Part shown: in pieces, positions 42,218-51,570 of the stretch
Numbering within the stretch: the first letter of the stretch is position 1
Layout of the letters: the number at the start of each line of letters is the position of its first letter
Assembly (NCBI GenBank): GCA_949825045.1
Contig: OX463810.1
Span: 39,070,201 to 39,134,200, forward strand
Direction: 5' to 3'
Source of the DNA: Argyresthia goedartella
Taxonomy: Eukaryota > Arthropoda > Insecta > Lepidoptera > Argyresthiidae
Length of the DNA: 64,000 nucleotides
Made by a program: the position numbers and the translations under genes
Notes under the pieces: generated by a model
The model's input: the letters and a program-made list of their open reading frames with translations, nothing else
What the model was told of the DNA's origin: nothing
Databases searched by the model: none

Positions 42218-43530
42218 CACAGTCAGGTCATAAGTTCTGTCACACAATAAAAACTTTTGAATTTAGAACGCTGGCCACAAAAAAGTTTATTGAATTCGAA
42301 TTTCGAATTTTTCATGCAAATAAAAATGTGTACTTTTTAGAATTTTCCTCATTTTTAAATATGGAGTGGACACTTAAAGAAGACCATGTCGCAGTTATTG
42401 CGTTGCATCGTTGCGGTTACGCGCCAATTCAGATTTTCGACTTACTGAAAAATTTGAATATAACCAAAAGATTCGTTTATCGTAACATAAAACGATACAA
42501 TGAAGACTCTAGTGTAGATGACAGGTCAAGAAGTGGTCGCCCTCGCTCTGTTAGGACTCCAGCAGTGATAAAAGCTGTGAAGGCGCGAATTCAAAGAAAT
42601 CCCATACGTAAGCAGAAACTGTTGGCCCTTCAGATGGGGTTAAGCAGGCAGGACCACGGTGAAAAGGGTGTTAAATGAAGACTTAGGGCTTAAGGCATAT
42701 CGAAGAAAAACAGGACATCGTTTGGACGCTCGTTTAATTGACGTGAGACTGAAGAGATACCGCGCTTTGTTGAAGCGGTACGCGGGAAAAAAGCATCGGG
42801 AAATTCTTTTTTCGGATGAAAAAATTTTCACCGTGGAAGAGAGCTACAACAAACAAAATGATAAGGTGTACGCACACAGCAGTGAAGAAGCGAGCAACCG
42901 TATTCCGCGTGTCCAACGAGGTCATTTTCCATCCTCGCTCATGGTTTGGTTGGGAGTCTCTTATTGGGGCTTAACTGAGGTACATTTTTGTGAGAAAGGC
43001 GTAAAAACGAATGCAGTTGTGTATCAAAATACAGTCCTCAAGAACCTTGTGGAACCTGTTTCTCATACCATGTTTAATAACAGGCACTGGGTATTCCAAC
43101 AAGATTATGCGCCAGCTCATAGAGCGAAAAGCACACAAGACTGGCTGGCGGCGCGTGAAATCGACTTCATCCGGCACGAAGACTGGCCCTCCTCCAGTCC
43201 AGATTTGAGTCCGTTAGATTACAAGATATGGCAACACTTGGAGGAAAAGGCCTGCTCAAAGCCTCATCCTGATTTGGAGTCACTCAAGGCATCCTTGATT
43301 AAGGCAGCCGCCGATATTGACATGGACCTCGTTCGTGCTGCAATAGACGACTGGCCGCGCAGAATAAAGACCTGTATTCAAAATCGCGGGGGTCATTTTG
43401 AATAAACTTTATTACCATAAGAATCTATGTTTTATTAAGTTCATTTTGCTATATAAATGTTTACATAAATAATAAACATGTCTAAATTATTTCATATTGC
43501 ACATGTGACAGAACTTATGACCTGACTATG
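42218..43530 (+). mobile_element. maT-type mariner transposon, complete, 1,313 bp
   Basis: The terminal inverted repeats are CACAGTCAGGTCATAAGTTC at the left and its near-perfect counterpart (CATAGTCAGG...) at the right, extending through TTCTGTCACA. TA flanks both ends (42,216-42,217 and 43,531-43,532). Removing the element and one TA restores the LINE frame exactly across the site, which confirms borders and duplication. It holds one transposase gene. Confidence 0.93.
42361..43405 (+). pseudogene. maT mariner transposase, one frameshift
   Basis: Cut-and-paste transposase of about 345 residues. ATG at 42,361. The N-terminal helix-turn-helix region is followed by RSGRPRSVRTPAV. Catalytic residues are the aspartate in ILFSDEKIF, the aspartate in VFQQDYAPAH and the aspartate in SPDLSPLDY. 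Counting residues between the last two gives 37, which is the DD37D signature of the maT family. The C-terminus ends RGGHFE. One extra nucleotide within AGCAGGCAGGACC (about 42,645-42,652) shifts the frame, and the downstream part is open from there to 43,405. No other lesion is evident, so the death is recent. Confidence 0.9.
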
Positions 43531-44045
43531 TACTATATAGAATTAGAGAGTTTATAAAGGAAGACATGCGAGTTAGGCTCTGTGAATCGCTGGTCATGTC
43601 TAAACTTAATTACTGCGTCACAGTGTATGGACCATGCTTGTACAAGCGCACCGAGCGTTTGGAGCAACGTGTACAGAACGCTTGTGCACGCTACTGCTTC
43701 AACGTTCCTCCTCGTGCCCACATTACACCTTATCTTAATAGAGCAAACATCCTGAAAATTAAGGGCAGACAGGAGCTACAGTTAGCTGCACTTTTGTTTG
43801 GTGTCATCAAGAGAGGGATACCTGAATATCTGTTTGAAAAGCTCAAATGGTCTTCTCACCACACTAACCGTAGCACGACAAGCCTCCTTTCCATTCCCCA
43901 CAACCGAACTGCTGCTTTTAGGGGCAGCTTAAGATACCTGTCCACGTAATGCTGGAATAACCTACCACCACCAATTCGAGATAAAAAACATATAACCAGC
44001 TTCAAAATCTCGTATAAAGATTATTTATTAAGCATTCAAAAGTCA
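43531..44045 (+). pseudogene. LINE reverse transcriptase, second segment, after the mariner
   Basis: It continues the protein interrupted at 42,217: YRIREFIKEDMRVRLCESLV, MSKLNYCVTVYGPCLYKRTE, RLEQRVQNACARYCF, and after a TAA at 43,947-43,949 the familiar CWNNLPPPIRD. The segment is the C-terminal part of a LINE polymerase downstream of the thumb. That internal stop, where a codon of the same reading continues on the other side, is a separate lesion. Confidence 0.8.
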
Positions 44046-44389
44046 GATATCTGATGACTGCTAGTTCTCCTAACCCTTAGCTAAATATAGGTATCATTTT
44101 TACTATTAATCTAAATTAATACATTTGACATTTTAAATTTCTACACCTAAACCTCAAACAATTAAACGGATCAATCATTTTACACTACAAAATGCATGTA
44201 GACTATTATAGTTGGCATTTACTTCTAAATACAATGAACCCTGTATAAATATGACACAGTTATTTTGTTTTATTTTTTTAAATATACAAGTAGCATCATA
44301 TATGTTTCAATTTTTTTTTTCTTTCAAGAACCTGTTCTGTTTATCTATATAATATCTCTTATTTAAATCTTCTAGACAAGTCAACACCA
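44046..44389. other. LINE 3' tail and AT-rich DNA
   Basis: Non-coding AT-rich stretch after the LINE, with T runs near 44,270 and 44,310. No further structure supported. Confidence 0.4.
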
Positions 44390-44452
44390 CAAATATCACA
44401 CTCCAGTATACACTTGGTTCCGACAGAATACCAGCGCTATAGGTATTCCTGT
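44390..44452 (+). mobile_element. LINE 3' untranslated region, left half, split by another LINE
   Basis: TATACACTTGGTTCCGACAG and AATACCAGCGCTATAGG match the unbroken relative at 46,970-47,050. The right half resumes at 46,116. The last 13 bases (44,440-44,452) are the target duplication TAGGTATTCCTGT. Confidence 0.7.
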
Positions 44453-46115
44453 CACAGGTAAATTTGCGAGCACAGTATGCAACCTTAAACAAACAGCTCT
44501 TCGCATCGTGGAGCGCTGGTGTTTAGAATATGACCTGGCGGTTAACCCAACAAAAACGGTAATGGTCATGTTCACTAACAATAGGGCTCTTGGTAGGTAT
44601 ACCCTACCTAAGCTCTTTGGAACGGAACTCCAGCTAGCAACTGAGGTGAAGTACCTGGGCATAACCTTGGACAGCAAGCTCAACTGGAGTAGCCACATCG
44701 ACAACAAACTAAAGAAGGCGAGTATTGCTTTCTGGCAGTGTCGGAGAATGGTGGGGAAAAAGTGGGGACTTTCTCCCAACATCATTCTTTGGCTGTACGT
44801 AACGGTGATCCGTCCTCTGCTACGGAGCTGTGGTGTGGTGGACCAGGACCAAACTAACCACAATGGTAAGCAAACTCCAAAGCTTCCAAAGGCTGGCCTG
44901 CATGGCTATCACAGGTAGTATGAGAACTACTCCAACAGCAGCAATGGAGGCCATGCTGTGTCTTCCGCCACTCCAGCTATATATTAAGCAGGAGGCCGCG
45001 TCATCTGCGGTGAGACTCAACACCTTAGGACTTTGGAGGAAAAATAGGACCTCACACACCGCCATCCTAGGGGAAGTTTACAAAAAATTTCCCATCTCTA
45101 TGGCTTGCAGTGACAGAATCCCTAAACAATTTGTTTTTGACAAAAAATACAATATACAGTTACATGAAGACCATCGGGTTGAGGGGCTCGACGTTAAAGA
45201 GCTCAGAATTTTTACCGATGGTTCAAAAACTGAAGCAGGCACTGGTTCAGGCACCTTCTCGGAGGACCTAAACATCAAGATGGCCATTCCACTGGGTGCC
45301 CATAATACTGTCTTTCAAGCTGAATGCATGGGCATCATCTCGGCCGCTAATGCCATAGCATCGAGAAAGGTAAGAGATTCCTCCATTCGAATCCTCTCGG
45401 ATAGCATGGCCGTCCTACAAGCCCTAAATAGCAACACTATTAACTCAGGGCTAATCTACGAGTGTCACAAACGACTAATGGAGGTATGTCAACACAACCG
45501 CGTAATCCTTCAATGGATAAAAGGACACAACGGATCAAGAGGTAACGATGCAGCGGATGAGTTGGCGCGTAGAGGATCTAGCTTGACAGCGTATGGTCCC
45601 GAACCTATCATCCCTCTTCCCTTCAAGATGGTACGCTCATTTCTGAGAGAGTCGACCAGGAATGATCATGCCACTCTTTGGACAAACCATGAGGAGTGCA
45701 GGCAGGCTAAGCTGGCCTTGCCGTCCCCTAGCGCTAGGCTGGCTAAGACCTTGCTTCGACTTAGTAGGCCGCGCATGCGACTGGTAACTGCAGCACTTAC
45801 TGGCCATGGTTTCTTTAACAAACATCTATATGTCCTAGGTGTTACCGACAGCCCCCTTTGCAGAGCCTGCTTGGAGGCAGAAGAAACGGCTGCTCACGTC
45901 CTCATGGAGTGCACAGGAGTAGCGGACTACAGGGCTAAACACCTCGGTCAATCGAGGGACCTTCCAGGGATAGTCGGTAACGTAAAGGGCCTACTGGCGT
46001 TCCTGGAGGAGTTGGGTTGGCTCGAATGATGTCGCATTCCCACCCACACGCAAAATAGGCGCTTTCGTCGTCGAGTTGCGGAAACTAGCCCGTCTTACAA
46101 TTGACAATTGACAAT
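44453..46115 (+). mobile_element. 5'-truncated LINE with RNase H domain, 13-bp target duplication
   Basis: Inserted into another LINE tail. TAGGTATTCCTGT is found at both 44,440-44,452 and 46,116-46,128. The insert starts in the middle of its reverse transcriptase and ends in a short repeated ACAATTG tail (46,097-46,115). It carries the polymerase end, an RNase H and a C-terminal cysteine motif. The RNase H places it near the I, R1 or LOA-like groups; the exact clade was not tested. Confidence 0.88.
44454..46029 (+). pseudogene. LINE reverse transcriptase end plus RNase H, one frameshift
   Basis: Frame 1 (44,454-44,918) begins just after the catalytic FADD position: ALRIVERWCLEYDLAVNPTK T, YLGITLDSKLNWSSHI. 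It shifts near 44,830-44,860. Frame 2 runs to 46,029 and has LQSFQRLACMAITGSMRTTP, then RNase H with IFTDGSKTEAG (aspartate), FQAECMGI (glutamate), ILSDSMAVL (aspartate) and WIKGHNGSRGNDAADELA (histidine and aspartate). After this comes a CRAC-x8-H-x4-C zinc-like motif (CRACLEAEETAAHVLMEC). RNase H in these LINEs helps remove the RNA template. All four RNase H catalytic positions are intact. Confidence 0.88.
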
Positions 46116-46306
46116 TAGGTATTCCTGTAGCATATGCTGAGCCGGAACCGTTTCACCGTCGTCGTACATAATACACTACCATTACCTATAATGATTATTT
46201 TTGTGAAATGTTTACTCCGGCTTTATCTGTGTTCTGTTTTGTGTATCATGACGTGTGAATAAACGCTTATCTTATCTTATCTTATCTTATCTTATCTTAC
46301 TTAAGT
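46116..46306 (+). mobile_element. LINE 3' untranslated region, right half, with (CTTAT)n tail
   Basis: It resumes at the target duplication and reads GTAGCATATGCTGAGCCGG, then ATCATGACGTGTGAATAAAC and a run of CTTAT units at about 46,268-46,303. The pentanucleotide tail is the site where such LINEs start reverse transcription. Confidence 0.75.
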
Positions 46307-46574
46307 ATTTGATTAATAAAATTCTCAATTCAGAAACCGGAGGTTAGCCTGTTAGTGAGTAATATTGCCCAAAACATCGATTTATCAAATGAATCGATAC
46401 ACTCTTCAAACATTTCTTAATTGGATGCAGAAAATTTTGATAGATTCGATTCTTTCCGATTGTTTTGGTAACATCCCTAGAGTTTAAAATGTAGATTTTA
46501 TGAAGTTTTAGTTTAAATGTCATTTCACTTATAAGATTTAATGAACTCTACTTCTACCTTTACCGATGACCTTT

Positions 46575-46688
46575 GAGGCGCTGCGGTTGCGGCTCTGCCT
46601 ACCATGCGAGAGGTCCCGAGTTCGATCCCCGACTGGGACACAGAAAAGAAACCCCAGGTCTAGGATATTTATATGTGTGTGATGTCTC
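46575..46688 (+). mobile_element. tRNA-derived SINE, head half, split by an insertion
   Basis: GAGGCGCTGCGGTTGCGG and GAGGTCCCGAGTTCGATCCC form the head. The body starts CCCAGGTCTAGGATATTTAT. Compared with the intact copy at 29,971 the sequence breaks off after GTGTGATGTCTC and resumes at about 47,615. Confidence 0.75.
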
Positions 46689-47614
46689 ACACTTTTTTTT
46701 ATTGTATTTTTTGCTATTTGCTAGCTCATGCTGTTTGCGTCCTTGTTTATTTGCTTGCTTCTGGATGGTCAGGTCTTCCTCTGTCACGTTTTCTTCCCGC
46801 TTATTCCTTGTATTTTCTGGTACCGCTTTGTATATCTTTGGTTCTCTGCGATAGAACATTCACTATTCATTATGTATTTACCCACCATATTTGTATTTAT
46901 CTTTCGTATAATATAGCACCGTATGTATGACACACGTTATATTTATGCATCACACACACAGTATTGACTCACACTGCCTACTATATGGTTCGGCAGAATA
47001 TCAGTGTTACAGGTTCCCCGTAGCGTATGCTGAGCCGCACCTTTTCACTGTCACGTTACACGTCGCATAGAAGTTGTCATGACTCCTACATAGTTTTATT
47101 AATTTTTAGGGTTCCGTACCCGAAGAGTTCCAAACGGGACCCTATTACTAAGACTCCGCTGTCCGTCCGTCCGTCCGTCTGTCACCAGGCTGTATCTCAA
47201 GAACCTAGCTAGCTAGAGTGTTGAAATTTTCACAGATTATGTATTTCTGTTGCCGCTATAACAACAAATACTAAAAAACAGGATAAAAGAAATATTTAAG
47301 GGGGCTCCCATACAACAATTCTTTCAATACCACATACAAACTTATGGATGCACCTAGTTACGTACATGGAGTGTGAAAGTAACCGCACCAATAACTTTGT
47401 AAATAATATTTTGCTGTGTAAAATCCAAACTATTCACTCCACACCATCGCTTCCATTGAACGGTGGTACGGAACCCTTCGTGCGCGATTTAGACTCGCAC
47501 TTGACTGGTTTTTGTAATTTATCTGATTTTCGTATTGCTGGTTGTTTTTTTTTTTTTCTCTTTATCTATGTGTTGTGTAATTTAACTTTTGAATAAACTT
47601 TTTTCTATTCTATT
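46689..47614 (+). mobile_element. LINE 3' end inserted in the SINE
   Basis: It contains GGTTCGGCAGAATATCAG and CGTAGCGTATGCTGAGCCGC, matching the LINE tail at 44,390/46,116 without the interrupting LINE. It ends TTTTGAATAAACTTTTTTC with short TTCTA repeats. It is itself interrupted by an AGGGTTCCGTACC element at 47,108-47,520. No coding sequence. Confidence 0.7.
47108..47520 (+). mobile_element. AGGGTTCCGTACC-family element nested in the LINE tail
   Basis: It starts AGGGTTCCGTACCCGAAGAG and has (GTCC)n at about 47,160-47,180, TTGAAATTTTCACAGATTAT, and AACGGTGGTACGGAACCCTT near its end, then GACTCGCACTTGACTGG and T bases. It is the best preserved copy of the family in the window. Confidence 0.82.
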
Positions 47615-47700
47615 CTGTTTCTCTTCCCACGACACAGGGTATCTAGTGGGGTCAGAAGCAATGTATGTGCTTGTATATAAATTCTTATGTTATGTACATG
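47615..47700 (+). mobile_element. SINE body half, right of the insertion
   Basis: TCTTCCCACGACACAGGGTA and GGGGTCAGAAGCAATGTATG continue the SINE from 46,688, judged against the intact copy at 29,971-30,165. Confidence 0.75.
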
Positions 47701-47913
47701 TTTAATGTTAGATACTTGTACCTTAAAATGGAATGAATATTCAGATATAATCCTAACAGGTTCCGTTCCTAGGTCTCGAAGCAGTCATTATTTTGTAAAA
47801 AATCGTCCCGCGATTTGAGATCGACGGCGATGGCAGTTTGCCAACAACTCACTCGTGAAATAGTTCTTCGGGTAGCGGAGGTAACGACGATCTACTTTTT
47901 TGACTTTTGTATT

Positions 47914-48484
47914 TTATCTACATACGTATCATAAAACCTCTTTACTGCGTCTAAAAACCGCACGTTAAAACCAGCATAATGATATATTACTTGGTAAAAA
48001 CTCATTTATTATCTGAATATTGATACATTATGACCATAATATTTAAATATTTCGACATATTAACATTCGACATGTTAAGACCAGCATAATGTTAAACTAT
48101 TTGGTAAAAACTCATTTCTTATCTGAAAATTTGTACATTATGACCATAATGTGCAAAAATTTGACAAATTATGACATTCAAATTTCGAACGCCGACGCCT
48201 GCCTGCGTGCCGGCCCTAGTTTGTCTGTGAAGTTGGTACTACAGAACAAGCTAAACAATTGCAGAGCAATGATCAATGCCACAATGCCGGTCAAACATGC
48301 GGTTCCTGAACACGTCAAAGAGAGTTTATGCTAAGTGTGTAGATAAACTAGTGTATGTAACTGTACATAATAAGGCATTAAAACTCTCGAGTGATATTAT
48401 TATGAAACTCGCCTTCGGCTCGTTTCATAAACCCACTCTCGAGTATTGATGCCCTCCATTATGTAGCAGTCACATAAACTATTT
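47914..48484 (+). repeat. Dispersed repeat A/B, copy 3, with internal duplication
   Basis: It starts TTATCTACATACGTATCATA and ends CATTATGTAGCAGTCACATA. The segment from CCAGCATAATG to the hairpin occurs twice (from about 47,970 and about 48,080). The hairpin arms of the second unit are AAATTTGTACATTATG and CATAATGTGCAAAAATTT. A small extra fragment of part B is at 48,632-48,680. Confidence 0.78.
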
Positions 48485-48846
48485 AACCATTTGCCCGCAT
48501 GAAGCGCTACGTTAGGAAAATAATATCTTATCTTGGTTTTCGGTTTTTGATTCGTTTAGTTAGACCAACGATAAGGCGGTCTGGGACTCCGGCGGTACAT
48601 TGATTGAATATTGTAAGTTTTGCATATTTACGCATTAAAACTCCGCCCTCCATTATGTAGCAGTCACATAAACTACTATTGTGGCCTATTAGATAGTGAG
48701 GAAACCTTCGGATCTCCATAGTTGCGGCGATGGGCTGACCCCGGTAAACGGAGTACTGAATAACTGGTAACATGTTGACTGTGCCTCTGCCAGCTCGTAT
48801 GGGAATAGGCTGTTGTGTTGCAGAAATATTTTTGTACTCCTTTGGT
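48485..48846. other. No gene seen; fragment of repeat B
   Basis: Apart from the B fragment (GCATTAAAACTCCGCCCTCC, ATTATGTAGCAGTCACATAA at about 48,632-48,680) nothing is recognised. An 81-codon minus-strand frame at 48,528-48,773 is not supported as a gene. Confidence 0.4.
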
Positions 48847-49042
48847 ATTGGTGTTTCTATAGATTAGATCTTCTGTTTACCTAATAGCAAAATAACAATC
48901 AAACAATTTATGCCGATAGTTCTTACGTGAATACGAAGAAAGTCAAAGTCAAAATTTACTTATTACTGTAGATATTTTCATATACTTAGTAAAGGTCATT
49001 TTTGGCCACTTTACATTGGACCACAGTGGGAGAAGAAGGGCG
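48847..49042 (-). repeat. Left arm of a large inverted duplication
   Basis: This segment is the reverse complement of 49,548-49,750 with roughly nine bases in ten or better matching by eye. It contains TCATATACTTAGTAAAGGTC and TTACATTGGACCACAGTGGG. It includes a LINE-like tail with GACTTT repeats and also 90 bases beyond that tail. Confidence 0.85.
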
Positions 49043-49068
49043 AAGAAAGTACCAGATTGATTTTTAGA

Positions 49069-49540
49069 TATTTTATCTACACACATATCATAAACCCTCT
49101 TTACTGCGTACAAAAACCGCACGTTACGATCAGCATAATGTTAAACTACTTGGTAAAAACTCATTTCTTATCTGAAAAATTACACGTTATGACCATAATG
49201 TGTAATTTTTATGCATATTATGACATTCAAATTTCGAACGCCGATGCCCGCCTGCGTGCCGGCCCTAGTTTGTCCGTGAAGTTGGTACTGACATTCAAAT
49301 TTCGAACGCCGACGCCCGCCTGCGGCACGTTGGTACCACAGAACAAGCTAAGCAGCTGCAGAGCCACAATGCCGGTCAAACATGCGGTTCCTGAACACAT
49401 CAAAGAGAGCTTATGATATGTGTGTAGATAAACTAGTGTATGTAACTGTACATAATTAGGCATTAAAACTTTCGAGTGATATTATTATATCTCGAGTTTT
49501 AATGCCCTCCATTATGTAGCAGTCACATAAACTACTATTA
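49069..49540 (+). repeat. Dispersed repeat A/B, copy 4, within the inverted duplication
   Basis: It starts TTTATCTACACACATATCAT and ends near CATTATGTAGCAGTCACATA. An internal segment, GACATTCAAATTTCGAACGC to TTGGTAC, occurs twice (49,222 and 49,289). Hairpin arms: AAAAATTACACGTTATG and CATAATGTGTAATTTTT. Confidence 0.8.
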
Positions 49541-49547
49541 ACCTCCT

Positions 49548-49750
49548 CGCCATTCTTCTCCCACGGTGGTCCAATGTAAAGAGGCCAAAAATGACCTTTA
49601 CTAAGTATATGAAAATATCTACAGTAATAAAGAAATTTTGACTTTGACTTTGACTTTAATCGTATTCACGTAAGAACTATCGGCACAAATTGTTTGATTG
49701 TTAATTTGCTATTATTTAAACAGAAGATCTAATCTATAGAAACATCAATT
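49548..49750 (+). repeat. Right arm of the large inverted duplication
   Basis: CGCCATTCTTCTCCCACGGT to AGAAACATCAATT. Pairs with 48,847-49,042. The tail TTTTGACTTTGACTTTGACT (about 49,635-49,655) looks like a LINE 3' end in this orientation. Confidence 0.85.
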
Positions 49751-49884
49751 TAAAAAAAAATAACTAATACAAATATTACAATTCTAATTATTATAAACTA
49801 TGATATGTCGCCTCATTTGAGTAACCAGAATAAGCCCATCATATTTTTTGGCATAAACAGTAACAGAAAGGTGTAGTTATATTT

Positions 49885-50086
49885 TAAGGGGTTGTTAGGG
49901 ACATAATTCTGAACAACTTTTATCATGACAACAGTTTGAACAGAGCAAATTTAATTTTCACTCCTCTATACAGTTTGGGCCTTGAGATGAGCTGTTTTAT
50001 ATGGAGAATTGAAAAATAAAGCTACTCTGATCAAATCGGTTTTATAATAAAAGTTGTTCAGAATGATGACCCTAACAACCCCCTAA
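49885..50086. mobile_element. GGGGTTGTTAGGG MITE, complete, about 200 bp
   Basis: The left arm TTAAGGGGTTGTTAGGGACA continues ATTCTGAACAACTTTTAT. The right arm ATAAAAGTTGTTCAGAATGA continues CCCTAACAACCCCCTAA. The arms pair over about 45 bp. Copies at 15,629, and halves at 3490 and 4431. No coding sequence and no certain target duplication. Confidence 0.8.
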
Positions 50087-50100
50087 ATTCTTTCTGTTAT

Positions 50101-50350
50101 GACGACTGGTTTAGCCTAGCGGGTAGTGACCTGGTTGAAGAAGCTGGTCCTGGGTTCGAATCCCGGTAAAGGCTAATATTTTTGTGATGGGCATGAATGT
50201 GTGTTTATTAGTCTTGGATGTTTTCTGTGTATTTACATAAGTATTTATTTCTATCAAATATATCGTCGTCTTAGTACGCATAACACGAGCCTCATTGAGC
50301 TTTGTATGGGCCTAGTTTGATTTGTCAATTGATTGTCCTCTAATATTTAT
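50101..50350 (+). mobile_element. tRNA-derived SINE, near full length
   Basis: GACGACTGGTTTAGCCTAGC (A box) and TCCTGGGTTCGAATCCCGG (B box), then TTAGTCTTGGATGTTTTCTG, and near the end TGTCAATTGATTGTCCTCTA followed by TTTA repeats. It matches the minus-strand copy at 13,598-13,855. Confidence 0.82.
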
Positions 50351-50945
50351 TTATTTATTATTTTATTTGTTTTACCCTGTAAACGTAGATACTTACGCTA
50401 AATAAATAAATTTGTTCATTTCATCAACAGAAAAATAAATGTTTTTTTATTACAAATCTCTCAATAATCACCATCACCTATTTAGTTTTACTTAGATTTC
50501 ACTTCATTAGAATTTCGTTTCGATTCCCGCACATTTCCTTTCAAAGCAAAAGAAAAAAAAATGCCAAGTACGAGTCGAAGCACTATATTGAGATCTGTAA
50601 ATATGCTGATGTATTTTTTGATCAAGTCGACACCTTTTATATATAATATTTTGTTACCTTAATCTACTTATTCTTACCGCAACATGTCTTCAAAGGCCCC
50701 TAACCCCTGCAAATAAATGATTATTCATTCTTTTCACTTTGTTTATATTTCAAGTTATGGCCAAACCTAAATCATCTTGAAGTACCCTAAAAGATGTGCG
50801 AAAGAAGTCTTTAATATCCTGTTCCTATATTGCTATATGTATAGAGTGGCTCTAAACCAAAACATTCAGCTTCATTTATTGGTTAAGTGTTCAATAACCA
50901 CATTTCTCCATAGCCGCGATGGGGGCTACCCTGCCACGTGACATC
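50351..50945. other. No gene seen
   Basis: AT-rich DNA. TGCCAAGTACGAGTCGAAGC near 50,560 resembles the end of the AGGGTTCCGTACC family but is too short to call. Confidence 0.35.
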
Positions 50946-51108
50946 GACTATTGAACGTAAAATGGCCTATTGAACGTAAAATCGATTATTGAACGTAAAA
51001 TTGACTATTGAACGTAAAATGGACTATCGAACGTAAAATGGACTATTGAACGTAAAATTCACTATTGAACGTAAAATGGACTATTGAACGTAAAATGGAC
51101 TATTGAAT
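50946..51108 (+). repeat. 18-bp minisatellite, about nine units
   Basis: Consecutive units of GACTATTGAACGTAAAAT, with changes mainly in the first bases (GCC, CGA, TGA, TTC before TATTGAACG). The period is exactly 18 throughout, and the last unit is incomplete. No spacer between units. It lies just before a fragment of the AGGGTTCCGTACC family. Confidence 0.92.
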
Positions 51109-51119
51109 AGCAGCCTTAA

Positions 51120-51570
51120 CATGCCTCCCCTATTACTAAGCCACTCCTTTGCACCATCTGTCTCTCCGTCTGTCTGTCCTTCACCGGGCTGTGTCTCATG
51201 AACCGCTGACATTTTCAAAGAATATGTATTTATTTTGCCGTTGCAGCGACAAATATTGACCTGACCGAGATTTTATAAATTTATCGCGTCTTTTGTATGG
51301 GACTTTGGGGACCGCCTCCCCAAAGTCCCATACAAAAGACGCGTTTCAATGTCCCTGCCCCTGCGAATTGCCTACTCATCATTATTGAATATCATCGATA
51401 ATTTCGCGTTACGCGATCAATTGGTTTGACATCGTATCCGCTATAACCAAGTTTCGATATTATTTTTGTATTCAATTATATTTTTTGGTCCTTAAAGTTT
51501 TCTTGTACGATGGTACGGAACCCTTCGTGTGCCAGTCTAACTCGCACTTGACTGTATTTAAACATAAGGC
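51120..51570 (+). mobile_element. AGGGTTCCGTACC-family element, diverged, holding a perfect hairpin
   Basis: Left part: CATCTGTCTCTCCGTCTGTC and GGCTGTGTCTCATGAACCGC. Right part: GATGGTACGGAACCCTTCG and CTAACTCGCACTTGACTGT. The 5' AGGGTTCCGT end is lost. The middle differs from the other copies and includes the hairpin at 51,285-51,343. Confidence 0.6.
51285..51343. repeat. Perfect 27-bp hairpin with 5-base loop
   Basis: The left arm starts CGCGTCTTTTGTATGGG and ends TTTGGGGA at 51,311; the loop is CCGCC; the right arm 51,317-51,343 is its exact reverse complement. All 27 pairs match, which is remarkable in the middle of an otherwise decayed repeat. Confidence 0.95.

Noticed and set aside
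46573..46930. Hydrophobic plus-strand frames of 62-93 codons
   Set aside because: They run through a SINE head and a LINE tail. The hydrophobic look comes from T-rich DNA.
50946..51108. CRISPR-like array
   Set aside because: Units follow directly on one another without spacers, the period is only 18, and the window is animal DNA. It is a minisatellite.
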